Assembly: GCA_019914945.1 (NCBI GenBank)
Contig: CM034110.1
Coordinates: 5,287,808 to 5,351,807 of the forward strand
Length of the DNA stretch: 64,000 bases
Direction of reading: 5' to 3'
From: Typha latifolia
Lineage: Eukaryota; Streptophyta; Magnoliopsida; Poales; Typhaceae
Program-made: the position numbers and the translations under genes
Part shown: one piece after another, positions 11,701 through 24,604 of the stretch
Layout: each line of letters starts with the position of its first letter
How positions within the stretch are numbered: the stretch's first letter is position 1
Notes under the pieces: model-generated
What the model was told of the DNA's origin: nothing
The model's database searches: none
What the model saw: the letters and a program-made list of their open reading frames with translations, nothing else

Positions 11701-14700
11701 GTTCCTGTTAAGATATCCACAGTATCTTATATTAGGACATAAGCATGTTTTAATTTTTAACACAGAATATTATTCAGTCACAATGAAAGAAAAGCACCTA
11801 TTAACTGGCTTTGAAGCATGACTCGGCAAATTTTCTGGCTTTGACTTTGTGAAATTATATAAGCCTTTCTGCTTCAACTTAGCTTCTAGATTTTCTCTTA
11901 CTTTCAGCATTTCCAAACTTTTCAGGCCCATTTGAACATCCTGCTTGGCACAAATCTTTGTTAGTTAATCACATTAGACTAGTATAATGTCAATGATGGA
12001 TAGGTTTAAACCTTTGCCTCAGCTCTCTGCACAACCTTGACCTTCTGATTGGTGCTTCTTTGATGATCATCCTTTACAGACACATCCTTTTTTAGTTTGA
12101 CAGATTTATTTGCCTGCAGTATTACTCGTAATGAGGCATAGAAAATTTCACTACTAATAAACAAAAGAACACATCACAGAGGAACTACCTGGCTTATTTC
12201 ATCTGCTGCAGCTGATCTGTTTAATGCATCTGTAGTATCTGATGGAGACATTTCCTCAGCTTTTGAATTACAGAAGCCATTTACAGTATCCTGGCTGACA
12301 ATGCCAGTCTGAGAAGGAAAGTTCTGATCAATTTGCTTCATCTGTCAAAAGACCATCTATTAAAAGGTTGGCAATGCCAGAACCTATGAGACTAAGTGAG
12401 TTATTAAAGAAAAAAAACTCGCATATGAGAACAAGGTACTCTAGAGTCTAGATGCACCCTGTTAACACAAGTTTTGACAAAAAAGAAAGAAAAAGAGGAA
12501 GAAGCAAAAGAAGATAACTGGCACACAGAGAAGGACTGGAGGGAGAGAAGGGGCAAGGAGGAAGAGCTAGTACAAGGAATAAGCTAATGTTTTCAAGAAA
12601 GGGGCAAAACCTTTTCCAGCATGTTTTTAATCTCCACCAGACGGGTAATTACTGGATGATCTCGAATAGGGTGTCCCTCAGCTTTGAGAAGAAGATAGAA
12701 ACCAATTGCTTGACAATAGGTCAAAAGCAGAATTTGTTTCACCTTCAAATTTTGCATTTTACCTTGCTCTGTATCATTTTCTTCTTTCACCTTCAGAATA
12801 AAAATTATAAAACATCTTTGTTACAACAGAAGCAAAGCACTAAAAACATCAAAACCATCAGTAAATCAAAGAGAACCTAAAAAAAGAAACATGGAGGAGA
12901 AGAATACCTTTTATATTTATGCAGATAATAATTGGAAATAAATATTTATAGGAGAAAATACAACTCATAGCAACAAAAAGAACAGCTTACCTGCTGTCAT
13001 GAGCATATATAAGTTTGTCCAGAAATTAAGCAGTAAACAATTAACTGTGTAACGTAAGACCAAAATAACTAACCTAGAAAATAAAGAAAACAAGATCAAC
13101 AGTATGTCGTGCAGACAAGTTGACAAGAAAAATAAAACTTGTATGATTATGAATGTTGGAGTTGCTCCTGTTATAAATATAAATATCAAATTGAGTTTCA
13201 TCGAGCCTTGTATAAGCTATTGTCCAAACTAGACCAGAAACCTGGCGTCCAGTCATTTCCAGGGATATGTGCAATTATGTTTGGCTTCCAACATTGGATG
13301 GCCAGATCTACTACCAAAGACTTGGGAATATCAAATAATTGATGTCCTGAACCAAGATCCTCTTTCTCTATTTAATAAAAGACATATTAAATGCAACTTG
13401 TATAGAAAGGAAATGAGTACCAATATCAGTCGTATGAAAGAACATTTGGCCGAAAACAAAGAAATATAGTAACTTGCATTCAAGTGGTCATAGAAATCAA
13501 AAAATAAATATCGGCTCATCTAATAGACAAAAAGAAGGATAAACAATTTGCACAACAAAAATAGTTAATAGTTCAGCAAGAATTAATACATAATTCTGTA
13601 CATATTGATGATGATAGCAGTGATCAGAGTAGAAAGGATGATAAGGAGAGACAGATGATCGATGTAATAAAAGAGAGCAGAAAAACACATAGAGAGGAGA
13701 AGAAGATGAGAAGAAGCAATGGTGATAGCTTTCAAAGATCTAAATCAGTTCACATGTAGGGAGAAAAAGAATATGAATACAACAGTTCTACACCTAAGAT
13801 TCCTGATGTTAAAGCGAATTCTAAAAATATTGGATCAATAAATACATATCTTAAGAAAAGAAAATGAGCCGTACAAAGACAACTATCAAGATAACTCTCA
13901 AAGAGATAAAAACTACAAAGAAGCACATTTGAAGGGTTATCATTAAATTTTTCTTTTATAACCATATTACTTTTAATATAGCTGATAGTTTTTATTGTCA
14001 CACTACGGTGGATGTTATATAATTAGTAAGGCCTGATGTTTCATCTCCTAGTTTAAATCATATTACTACTAAATATCTTTAGTCAGAGTTAGATGAGCTT
14101 ACACTTACATTGAAGCATTTAAAAAATATTCGACATGAATTTGATTGTTGGTATGTGATAGGTGGACTACACAAAATAAAATAAATATAATTAATTTCTT
14201 AGTGTACTCGGGCATGAGAATAATACTTTTGAAGTCTATAAATGTCATTCCTCATTTTAAAAGTGCAAATTATATTTTTCGATTGCCGGATGTAGTAAAA
14301 GAAATAGGTGAAAAAAAGGTGATCCAAGTGGAAACAAATAATGAGGAAAATCAATGTTTTGAAAGGTGGCTACGGATGGCGGGCGGGTCACCCTACTTGC
14401 CTAGCACCAAGGTGAAGGTAGGTGACAAGGTAGTCTAACATTTTTTATATAAAAGAATAAAAAAAATTATATATGGTATATTTATAATTTTAATTACTAA
14501 TATAAACTAGTAATATTATACGATTGTTTACATCACAGAAGTGGTCCATAAAAGTTAAGAACATGAAACTCAATGATCAAATATTAGGTAAAACTTTGAA
14601 AAGCATAATTCTTTGAAACACATTTTGAGATAATATTACAATAGCCTATAGTATGAGTCTCTTGTTAAGGTATTATGACTTGTAAACAAAATGAGGATAA

Positions 14701-17700
14701 GTCTAAAATGAATTTCTTATATGAGGCTATGGACATAGCTAAAAAGTCGATCAAAAAATATATATAGGCAAACATTATAGGATGTGAAAGTTGGTTGACT
14801 CAAGGTGAAACAAACAATGCATCGAGATATACCCACTACTAGTAGACATATTTAATTCACTAATTTATTTTTTTCTAAATATTTTAAAATTTAAATTCTT
14901 GCAAGTTTCAAATTACATTTTATTTGTTTTAAGGTTCATCAATATCTTATAAAATATATGTAATATTATATTTCAGGTAGAGAGATATAGACTGAGAGTT
15001 AGGCAATTTAGTTTTGCTAAAGTTATTGCAATCATATCTTAGAATAATACAACTAAATAGTGGTCTATTTATAGATAGGAGAAGGCACCAAATTTGACAG
15101 TAATAATAAAAAAGATCTTAAGTCAAACTATGTCTTCATCATAATATAAAAAAAATTAAACTATCTTCTCCTTGATTCACACCACAATAAATAGGTTAGT
15201 AAAATTAGTTTTCTATCATTATAATATAAGATTGAGGGAGAAAATTTTAAAAAAGAATCAAGACAGAAAATTATCAACTAATTGATTTAAATCACGTTCT
15301 TGATGAAGACCCTTTGACTCTATAAATGAAAAAAAGTGGATGATAGATTATTAGATAATAGAGATAACTCATAGTTAAATGTGGCATTAGGGAAGATTGC
15401 GACGATAGCAAAGGCTGTTACAAGTTATTCAGCAGTGAGAGATATACAGCTACCAATAGCAAAGAGAGAAGTCAAAGAGACATAGGGATTGAAGACGGAG
15501 AAATTAGTAATGTACAAACATATCAGTGATGTCATAAAAATATTGCTTCCTATAACTATAGTATATCGAGTATTCATTATTTGGAGCTGTCACAAGATCC
15601 ATCTGTTGATTATCGTCCTCATTATTACCAGATATAAAATTTATATATTGATTATTAATTCCACAACAAGATTCATTTGATATGACTAGTATGATACAAT
15701 CACTCTTTTGAGTAAGTTAATATTTTTTTATTTTTACGCTTTATATTTGAGTAATTATTATTTTCTTATTTTATGTCATTGTTTCTAAATTTTTAGAAAA
15801 TTTTCGTAATTATTTTTATATAATATTTAAAATTTACGTAATTAAAAAATAATACAATCCGATACGGACGGCTGATACTATCAACACGTGTCGTTCTTCT
15901 GGATTGCTAATCTCAATCTAGATTGAGCTTTAGACCCTTGTTAAATAGTAGGAGAGAAAGAGAGATAAGAGAAAGAAATAAAAAACGATAGAGTAAAGAT
16001 TTCAAAGTTACTTTGTAAGTTCCTTTCCAAAATGATTGCAATTGAATACTTCATGTTTCACAAAATCTTAAGAATATCAAGGAAAATAATTGGGCATTGT
16101 TTCATTATATGGAAGCAGCAAAAAAAGGAATAAATTAGTTATAATGCATGCAGTAGCAGATAAGCAATATAATCCAACGTAACAATGGATAATATTAATA
16201 ACTACACATACTAGAGACTGATTGAGTCATTGACATCTGACAATATGTATTTGTCATACGTTTGAAAATGCATTCTTACATAAGATATTTATCAACTACC
16301 TTGGTTAGAGCTGGTTTAACGTTTTCCAGCTGCTCGAGCGCCTCATTCAATTCTGACAGCAAGCCAACTAGTTCAGGAGCAGAGCTGCAATGAAAGGAAA
16401 TAAGGAATAAGATACAAATGCCAATAACAATCCAATTTTACACTTCAATAGAGTAAGAACATAGTATCCAAACCAATATAAATAATAGATGTAGTGGAAG
16501 ACAGGCTAAACATATATTCAACTCAGCTAGCTACACATAAGCCATTACCAGTTAAACATTCAGAAAGAGTTACCAAATACTGTTGGTATAAAACCTTTTG
16601 AATTTTCTTAATTAAATTCCCTCAGGAAGACTTAAAAGAGAAAATTTATTTTCCTACTACATAGAAATTCAAGGGACCACCTATGCATTTAGGTACCATA
16701 TAAATAAAGACAAGATACGATAAGTAATTAAAAGATAGTTTTTGTTCCTTTAGATTGTGGAAAGTAATGTACAGCAATTTGCCAAAAAAATTGAGAAAAT
16801 TATTTCACAAATTTGGTGAAATCAGCCATCAGTTTGAATACTCTCCCAATTTTAGCCAAGATTTTGAGATAACACTTGAGGAAATTTGGTGATATAAATA
16901 ACAGATATAGATTTACCACAAACTTCAGTGTGAACCCCAAATTATTTGAGACCATTGAAAGTTACGTCAAAAAAGTTGTACAAAAAAAAAGTTTTCTCAA
17001 TTTTTGAATGGTTTAAATCTTATTTTCCATGACACTAGCTTATGAAGACTGATCAATGGAAAGTAACATGTGCAAAACCTAAACATAGCATATTTCAAAC
17101 TTTAAGCATTATTTCATTGGGGTCTTTGTTTTTCATGAAAATGAGATAGAAGAGAGGCTATACTTGGAAGCAAAACACATGAAAAGCAAGCAGAAATTCA
17201 AATCAAAAGCCTCCCTAAGCCTCCTCCCTTTCTCCCTAATTCTTCCTTCTCCACTCTTTTAGCTCAAAATGAAGTTCCCAACCTCAATCAGAGGCTTAAA
17301 CCTCAAGTAGAGCCAAGCAAGAAAGTGCATGGAGGCACCATTTTTTTAGTTTTCTCAATACTAAAATGGTTTACCTACATTTATATAATAAAGAACCAAA
17401 ACTGGAACCACCAAAAGCAGAGCCAAAACAGTGGAAACCAACTGAAGCTTCCCAATATTTTGTTTTTTCAAAAGATCAAGACAAAAACTGAACAATGAAC
17501 TGGATCGACAAACATCCTAATTGAGACCTATACTAACCAATTGCTACTCATATTATTTCAAACTGGGAATCCAAATTCCAATTAATGTTAAAAAGAAGCC
17601 CACAACAACCAAGTACATAAAAATTTCCCAGTAGACCTCTTTTTCTCTCCCGCATGGGTTATAGTCACTATACTTATATTTTCAATCAATGCACCAAGTG

Positions 17701-20700
17701 GTCTCAGAAGAAACCAAAGACAACTAATATGATTATCCCATATAATCCAAGGAGATGCTATTCCTTGGTTGTCTCAGGTATATTTGCTTCATATACATCG
17801 TCTCTACTGAATAACTAACATCATCATCTAAGCAACAATATTTCCACCCAATTGTTTTCTAACTGTCTATTCAATTATCATAATGTATGCTCAATGAGGA
17901 GAGTAGCTTAGAAGTTAGAAACAATTAAGAATTCTCAATGGTATAACAGAACAGATTGCATATAGTATTCCAAGTCATAAACCATTTTCTAAATGAGATG
18001 ATAATTTATAGACTAAATGGTGTTTTGTAACAAATGCAAATATATATCTTTCAAAGTAGGTTTGAGGTGGAACCCAACTCCAACTGGTCTCCAACTTTTT
18101 ATTATATTCAATTAGATTTCTCTAGATTCTTAGCATCTCTGTTCTTTTCTTTCCTATTTGAACTAGGGCTAGTTTGGTATATGGCTGTCAAAATAATCAA
18201 GCCGGCTCGAGCTCAGCTCGATTACACCCTAATTTGGTATCAGAGCTAGGCTCTATCAAACTCGGCTCAATTACACCCTAATTTGGTATCAATAAACAGC
18301 TGTAGTCTCACGATGCAAATAGAAGCTTTTTAGTTTTTTCTTTTAAACCTTGTTTATCTTCTGTCTCGAGATTTTTGTCTACTATGACAAGATCTAGCCT
18401 TTTACATCTGAATTTACATACCAATAATGATATTTTCCTTTTCTAAAACACCTGAGTCACAATCACATCACAATATTCTAACATAAAAAACCAGAAAAGA
18501 GAAATTTGATAAAAGAATAACTGCTCTACTGTCCATGATTTTTTCAAAAAAGAAAAAAACAGAATTTTTTAGCTACCTATGTAATTGAAGGAGATATCTA
18601 AAGTGCAAAACATCCTCTGATGATATGGATAAGCAAATAAGTTATACAAGCTATATAATAGAAAGGAAGAAAAGCATACCTGTATACAATATCCATTTGC
18701 TCGTCTTTTGACAAGGAGCTGACATCTTTCTTTACCATCTCATAACTTTCAAACGAGCTCCCCTCAAGTGTACCTTTTATCTTACGCTTTGTCATGACTC
18801 CTTTTACAAGCAGGCCATCCTATTTATGAAAATCCAACTTTCATTAAAGTTAACCTAGTGTAATGATCCATATAACATGTACCCCCTAGTTTGTAAATAT
18901 TTCAGAATTGTAGTTGGCCTATGTACTTAAAGACACCTCGAAGTACATACAGTAGGTTACGTGATGTTCCATCCAAGATTCAATCTCGAATCAGAACTTA
19001 CCCTCATGCTCGCATCAGCCATAAAAAAATTTGTTTTCTATGCATATTTCCAAATGTTAAGAGAACAGAAGAGCAATTATCATCACCTTAGGGATTTTGT
19101 CCTGCATGTCAGAATCACTTTCATCTTCGGCAGCTTCTAAGCCAAAGTCTTCCATTGAAAGAGATTTTGCCTTCTCACGCTGGATCCTCAACACTTCATC
19201 CTCCTCCTCCTTGGGGAGATCCTCATCACTTGATTGAAGCTGTTAATTGGCATAAAATACATTACTGACTAATAAAAGAACTGGTGGAACTCATCAACAG
19301 TGCAGTATATGTATATATAGGGAAGCCACTGAAAGTGACAGAAGTTCCTTACCTCATAGTCAATATTATCAGCATTATAATACAAATTCTTGTTTCTACC
19401 CCACAAAACCTTCCCCTGTCGTCCTTCTTCCTCTTCCTGATCATCTACCATCTCATCATCACCTCCTCCAAACTTTTGCTTTAAATACTTTGCCTGTCTT
19501 GCAACTAAGCATATGAACTCAAGTCAGAATGTCACTGAGCGAATTCTCTCATATTATTAAATATGAAGTGATTTTTAGATATATTAATTTAAACATACTT
19601 CCTTGAATCCATTGCACCAACCAAAATAAGTAGAACCACTCTCCTAAATACCTAAGAGCAATTGCAATAATCAAACTCCACCAGTAGATATATATTATTT
19701 TATCAACCTAAGGACTGTCATAGCTCTAAATCAAAAACTTCTGCCTCTTATTTATGGGACAAGCCAATCAATCGTTATAATGAGTACAAGTTCACCTATC
19801 GCTACTTACCCTCTTTGCCTACGAAGAATATTTCCATGTCTGCAAAGGTTACTACGAGTCTGCAATCTATCTCTAGGATAACTAAATGAAATGACAATAT
19901 TCAAATGGCACAGCATGGTAAAGTGTTACTAGATAAATCAACATCTCTCTTTGCTTGCTCTTCTTATGTCCAAGAGTTTATTGCGAGAAGGGGACCTTCA
20001 TATTTCTTGTGCAGTTATAGTAAATAACAGTGCAACAAAATCTCAATAGGTTGATACAAGCATGCATAAACGAAATATTCAAGACTTTGGGAAAGGAAAC
20101 CATAATCAAGTGAAATATGACGCACAACTAGGCTTGACTAGGAGACTTACATTATAACAACTGCAAACAAGAAGGAAAATATGGAAATTTAAGGATATTC
20201 TTGTGCAAACAAGAAGACAAATTGAGAAACCCAATTCAATGTAATTTATTGACATCACTTCGATAAAGAAAAGGAAACTGGTTCTCCAACTCACAATTTA
20301 CATAAAATTATAAAAGCAAATCAAGCGCAATGGCCTTCATGCGAAACTCTGAACGGCTGGGTTAGAAAATGCAAGTCCAAGAAGGCGCAGCAGGAAGGTA
20401 GATCACATCAAGGATTTTTAGTATGGTAGAGTTCGAAGCCAACATTAAATTTACATAGTACAGAATTCCAATCTTTACTAGAGCACAAGCAAAAGCAACC
20501 TGGAGAACTCCAACCTAAGGTACAAATAACATTTGTCCTCGTAAGCGAATGAGGAAAAGAGTTTACTACTATCAAAATTATTTTAAGGAATGCTACATTA
20601 GAATCACAATGACTGTTAAATGTTAAGAGGTTTTGATGTTGATAACTAAACAAATCAGGCTTTACTTATGATATGTGCATCTGATAAATGCTTAAATATT

Positions 20701-22556
20701 TTGTTATACTACCTTAGACGTGCTTGAATAATCTAGTCATGCCTGTACTAGATATTTTATCAAAGGCAACACTCACCAAAGAGTTCATGTATTTGGGTCA
20801 TTAGTTGTTCCATAAGATTTCTTTTTCATTGAAACTTGATACTTCAAGATACTAATTGGAAGAAATGAAAAAAAAAAAAGATATGGCTCAAAACCCTCAA
20901 CATTCTTGAGAAAGAGGTTTCTAATATTCTTTTATGATAAAAGTCTTATGAAGAGAAGTCACACTAAGAGAGACTACCAAGTAAAGATTTCAAGGATAAA
21001 TGATACCTTAAATACTACTTTATACTTGATAGGTAATGGTGGTCCAATTCAAGCTTATCCCAACATAGGCATCTTAAGGAGCACCCTAGAATTTTCATTA
21101 TCAACTATCATAGATCTAGCTTACCAGATGTAATAGATGTATATTCTTTCGATAGCTTTCAGCCATAAAACTATTTTTCATGTCTAGCAGAGTAACAGAT
21201 ATGGCATTCCCTACCTACTAAGAAGCAATTGGCAGGCAACATGCTGTGAATAATCTGTTGTTTTAAGAATGCCTAATATAGTATTAATATGACATGTAAA
21301 AAGTCAATAAATATATCCATTAACCTAGATATAAAAAATAGAAAATGCCTCAATTAACCTCTTGCATGAGAATATTTCCAATTTTCCGCAAGATGGTTTA
21401 TTACGAGATTGAGAGAAGGATAATTATCCATGTTCTCTCATGTGTCCTTGTAAACATTTTTAGGACATCAAACACAGACATAAAATAGACCAGTTTCCTT
21501 ACTCTTTGCAGCAAAGCCTTTAGGTGGAGTACCATCTTCAATTCCATCATCAGCCTTGTCAATATCATCACCATCCTCACTTCCACTATCATCACTGTCG
21601 TCATCAACACCCTACAAAATTATCAAATACTAAGAGAGAAGGATCATGATTACAGATATACTATGAAATATAACTAGGACGAAATTATTATTTGTTAAAA
21701 GAGCAGTAATTACACTTACAAGGAACTAATAACTAGTTACTTTAACCAGCTATAGAACATCAAGGTTGTACATATTATTATTAGCATTGGTGGATTATGT
21801 AGAAAGTTATGAAACTATAAAATAATAGTACTCTACGATATATACAGTTTGAAAGCAGAAAAAGGAAGAAGAAATAAAAAGGAACAGTCAAAAAATGAAG
21901 GAACTTAGTTCTGGACCAATAGCAAGTAAAAATCTAGATATGCATATTAATTCTACGATTTAAGTATTTAATTAACGAAAAGAGCTTGAAACTCCTGTCT
22001 ATCTTAGTTGAGGCTAACCAACTTCAACTATAATGTGTGTCCACTTGCATATAGCACCATTGAACATATAATGGCAATTGATAACCATAAGGCTTCCTAG
22101 TTGTAAGACTAAAGATGGATAGATTATTTACTCACCTCAAAATCAAATACAGGTTCCTCCAAGTCCTCATCCTCAGAACCGTCATCTACAATTATTTAAA
22201 ACCCAATTCAGAAAACAAAACCTACAAATCAAATAACTCAAAGCAACATTATCCCAACAATAAGAAATTCATTATCTGCAGACAGACCGTCGTTAGCGTC
22301 GAGAGGAACCACATCGCGTTGCTTATGAACTGCAAGATTGGATTTTATATTTTTTAAGACAGAATTAGAATCTGTGATCCTGGAAAACCTAAAACTCGAT
22401 GATCAAGCGGTTCTATCGATTTGATTTTCTCTTACAAGCGTCTATCTCGTCGTCGCTGCTGTCTTCCCTAAGCGTGCGGTCCTCTTTCTTGTTGCTCTTG
22501 TGCTTGGAAGCGCTTCGCGAGAAATCTCTCCGCTGCCTCTTCGACCCTTTCGCCAT
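8726..22556 (-). CDS. SAS10/UTP3 family protein of the small-subunit processome
   Basis: Seventeen exons on the minus strand: 22436-22556, 22288-22329, 22136-22185, 21503-21611, 19353-19504, 19087-19239, 18680-18819, 16300-16384, 12611-12790, 12189-12341, 12012-12113, 11798-11940, 11602-11704, 9287-9561, 9091-9154, 8947-9015 and 8726-8857. All phases close over 2073 bases, giving 690 aa. The N-terminus is basic, [13 protein letters not shown], followed by acidic Asp/Glu/Ser blocks, [10 protein letters not shown], and a central Sas10/Utp3/C1D helical domain ([38 protein letters not shown]). The C-terminal Sas10 domain carries [13 protein letters not shown] and [15 protein letters not shown]. 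The family acts in the nucleolus in early 18S rRNA maturation within the SSU processome. Introns hold MITEs and a decayed hAT transposon. No coding lesion was seen. Confidence 0.93.
9891..10072 (+). mobile_element. Tourist-like MITE in the SAS10 gene intron 13
   Basis: It begins GGCCATGTTTGCTTTGAG and ends CTCAAACCAAACAAGCCA. TAA (or ATAA) lies immediately on each side. It is the same family and orientation as 8218-8403, with the shared core TTATTCTTAAAAAAA and ACTAATCGAGTT. It sits in the 2-kb intron between the exons at 9287-9561 and 11602-11704. Confidence 0.75.
11000..11400. mobile_element. GC-rich hAT-like MITE, about 400 bp, in the SAS10 gene intron 13
   Basis: The left end is CAACGAGGGCCGTGCC; the right end, read on the minus strand, is CATAGATGGCCGTGCC, so about 13 of 16 terminal bases pair. 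The 8 bases outside are CAGATTAC and GATTTTAC, compatible only with a degraded 8-bp target duplication. The inside is GC-rich and shares the block CACGAGGGGTGCCACACGG with the element at 26830-27068. No transposase coding was found. Confidence 0.6.
13265..15905 (+). mobile_element. Decayed hAT transposase gene (BED zinc finger, DUF659-type) in SAS10 intron 8
   Basis: Read on the plus strand, opposite to the host gene. A BED-finger-like stretch ([19 protein letters not shown], about 13400-13460) is followed by an acidic linker and then [18 protein letters not shown] (about 14160-14215), the DUF659 region of plant hAT transposases. Segments at 13500-13640, 14100-14350 and 15480-15900 align clearly with the element at 50600-52439, including the 3' GATCCGATACGGACGG-like tail. 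Many stops and frameshifts break it. The terminal inverted repeats of the sister copy were not found, so its ends are approximate. Confidence 0.7.
18217..18295 (+). repeat. Short direct duplication carrying a tRNA-Met primer-site-like sequence
   Basis: ATTACACCCTAATTTGGTAT occurs twice, about 49 bases apart. The first is followed by CAGAGCTAGG, so that TGGTATCAGAGC (from 18235) matches the primer-binding site used by many plant LTR retrotransposons. No LTR or coding remnant was recognised nearby, so it is at best a scrap of such an element. Confidence 0.35.
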
Positions 22557-22582
22557 TGCTCCGACTGCTCACCTCTGCTACA

Positions 22583-22585
<3 letters not shown>

Positions 22586-22631
<46 letters not shown>
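22586..22631. repeat. (GA)n microsatellite in the SAS10 gene 5' leader
   Basis: A GA dinucleotide run of about 45 bases starts roughly 30 bases upstream of the SAS10 ATG, so the gene strand reads (CT)n just before the start codon. CT/GA-rich leaders are frequent in plant genes and can be bound by GAGA-binding BPC factors. A regulatory role here is inference. Confidence 0.85.
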
Positions 22632-22633
<2 letters not shown>

Positions 22634-22668
22634 CGGGACTGGAAGAGGGGGTCGCGTGGAGAATTAAG

Positions 22669-22676
22669 TAGGGTTT
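22669..22676 (-). promoter_or_regulatory. Telo-box AAACCCTA upstream of the SAS10 gene
   Basis: On the gene strand, AAACCCTA lies about 113 bases upstream of the ATG, next to the CT repeat. Telo-boxes are enriched in promoters of plant ribosomal-protein and ribosome-biogenesis genes, which matches the predicted nucleolar role. The function is inferred from position and family only. Confidence 0.45.
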
Positions 22677-23628
22677 TCAACAGAGCGAAGTAAACGAGCC
22701 GACCTCGAACGAGCTGAGCAGATCTCGGCTCGGCTCCGCTCGAGATTATAAATCAGCAAGCTCGAGCTTGAATCGAACCGCAGAAATCCTAGCTCAAAAT
22801 TACCCAGGAATGACTGTCAGATGACGGCAATTACAAAGGCATTGACGAAAAAGCGATGCCGCCGACGAACGAAGAAAAGATCAATTTTGAGATTTTTACC
22901 AAGTAAATTACTGTTCAAACTAATTTAAAAACTGCTATAATTTTTCCCATCTCACCACCATCACCATATGAAAAATTGTTGCACAGTACGACTATTCTCA
23001 TCAAATTTATCATAAACCAATCAATGAATCGATTATTTGGAAAGGCAATTTATAAATCGCACTCACCAAAACAATTATTTTGTTCAAGATCTCTTATAGC
23101 TTCTAAAAAGATTTTGCTAAAGCGAGTTCTTTTCAGTAGCGGTATGCATATGTATTGATAGATAGAGAAGAGAGACCTATATGAAACATATTTAAAGTAG
23201 AGCTTATAAAGAAAGGCCTCAGTCCCTGTTTTACTGGAGTTTTTAGTAAAATTATGATCTTATTAGTATTTTATCTTTTAAGTAAAATATTTATTTTTAT
23301 TAATATTTTTCTTTAAAAAAATTATTGAGAAGCTTAGTTTTTTTTACTGGGAAAAAGAATTTTATCTTTGGAACATAAAATGTTGAATAATTAAATATCT
23401 TTGTAAAAAAATATTAAATTACTAGGACTTCGAATTACATAGTTTTTTTAAGATCATAACTTTCTAATTAATAGTTCATTTTAGATATATAATATATTAT
23501 TATGAAATGAATATAATAATTTTAATTAAAACTTAATTAAACTTTAAATAAAAATAATATAGATATAAATATAAAAAAAGTGTAAAGCATTGTAACTTTA
23601 TGCTAATTATATTTAACAAAGATATGAG

Positions 23629-23630
<2 letters not shown>

Positions 23631-23668
<38 letters not shown>
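23631..23668. repeat. (AT)n microsatellite
   Basis: An uninterrupted AT dinucleotide run between the two divergent genes. Confidence 0.95.
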
Positions 23669-23673
<5 letters not shown>

Positions 23674-24604
23674 TAGCGCTATGAATCCTCGCAATAAACT
23701 GTGATTAGAAATGCAGAAAATAAAAAAAGAAATCAATAGCTCCTTTAAATTTTCTAATTTCTCTCGTATAAAACGCTACAAGAACTTTTTATTATTTTTA
23801 TCTAAAAATAAAATATTGAATTTATTAGCGTTATGTGAACCGAATAAATAAAACAGATATATTTTAGTATTAAGTTTGATGTACGATCTATTTTAGTAAA
23901 TAAAATTAAGGTGAGGGCTAATTTGGTCAAAAACCAAAAAAATTCTGACTCAGGCCACCCTAACCATCCCACTAGGCCTCTATATATTCCATTTTGGGCA
24001 TAACGTCAAATGCCTACAATAAATATGTTGGCGGACGAATCAGGACAGCTAGACTTGCACCGAAATCTTTCCTCCCCGCTGATTCGAGCCATTTTTCGCT
24101 TTATTTATTAGGGAATTTTACACTTCACACCCTATTTTCTTATTCACACCTTGTATTTAAAATTTTATAATTTGACCCTTATATTTTTCTTATAATTCTA
24201 ATTTAACACTTTTGTTAATTTAAATGGTACCGCTAAAAGAATATTCTGTTTCTTAAGAGAAGAGGCACTAAGGAGAAGCGAGAAAAAATAATAATAAGAG
24301 TATTTTAATAATTTAATTAATTAGTTAAAATAATATTAAAATATTAAATAAGAATTATAAATAAAAAAGTGTCGGTTACAAAATCGTCCAAAATAGGTGT
24401 GAATTATAAAATAAGAAAAATATAATTAGTGATTTGAAAATTAACTTTCTTTTTAATTTCAATTTTCACGTGCCGAATAGTTTTCCATTTTAAGGTTGGT
24501 GAGTTATTTGGGTAGTTATAACTCTGAAAGTTGACGCGTTATATAAAAATAGATTCAGCTTTTACTACCCAAAGATCCCCCACGGAAACTTGTCTACCCT
24601 CACG

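Larger units (their letters stand above)
22557..24604. other. Divergent intergenic region between the SAS10 and synergin-like genes
   Basis: The two genes point away from each other across about 2 kb, so it should hold both promoters. It contains the CT repeat and telo-box near the left gene, an (AT)n run, and an AT-rich stretch. About 24110-24430 is bounded by TCACACC near its left end and GGTGTGA near its right end, suggesting an uncharacterised AT-rich MITE of about 310 bp without clear target duplications. No gene is supported. Confidence 0.5.
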
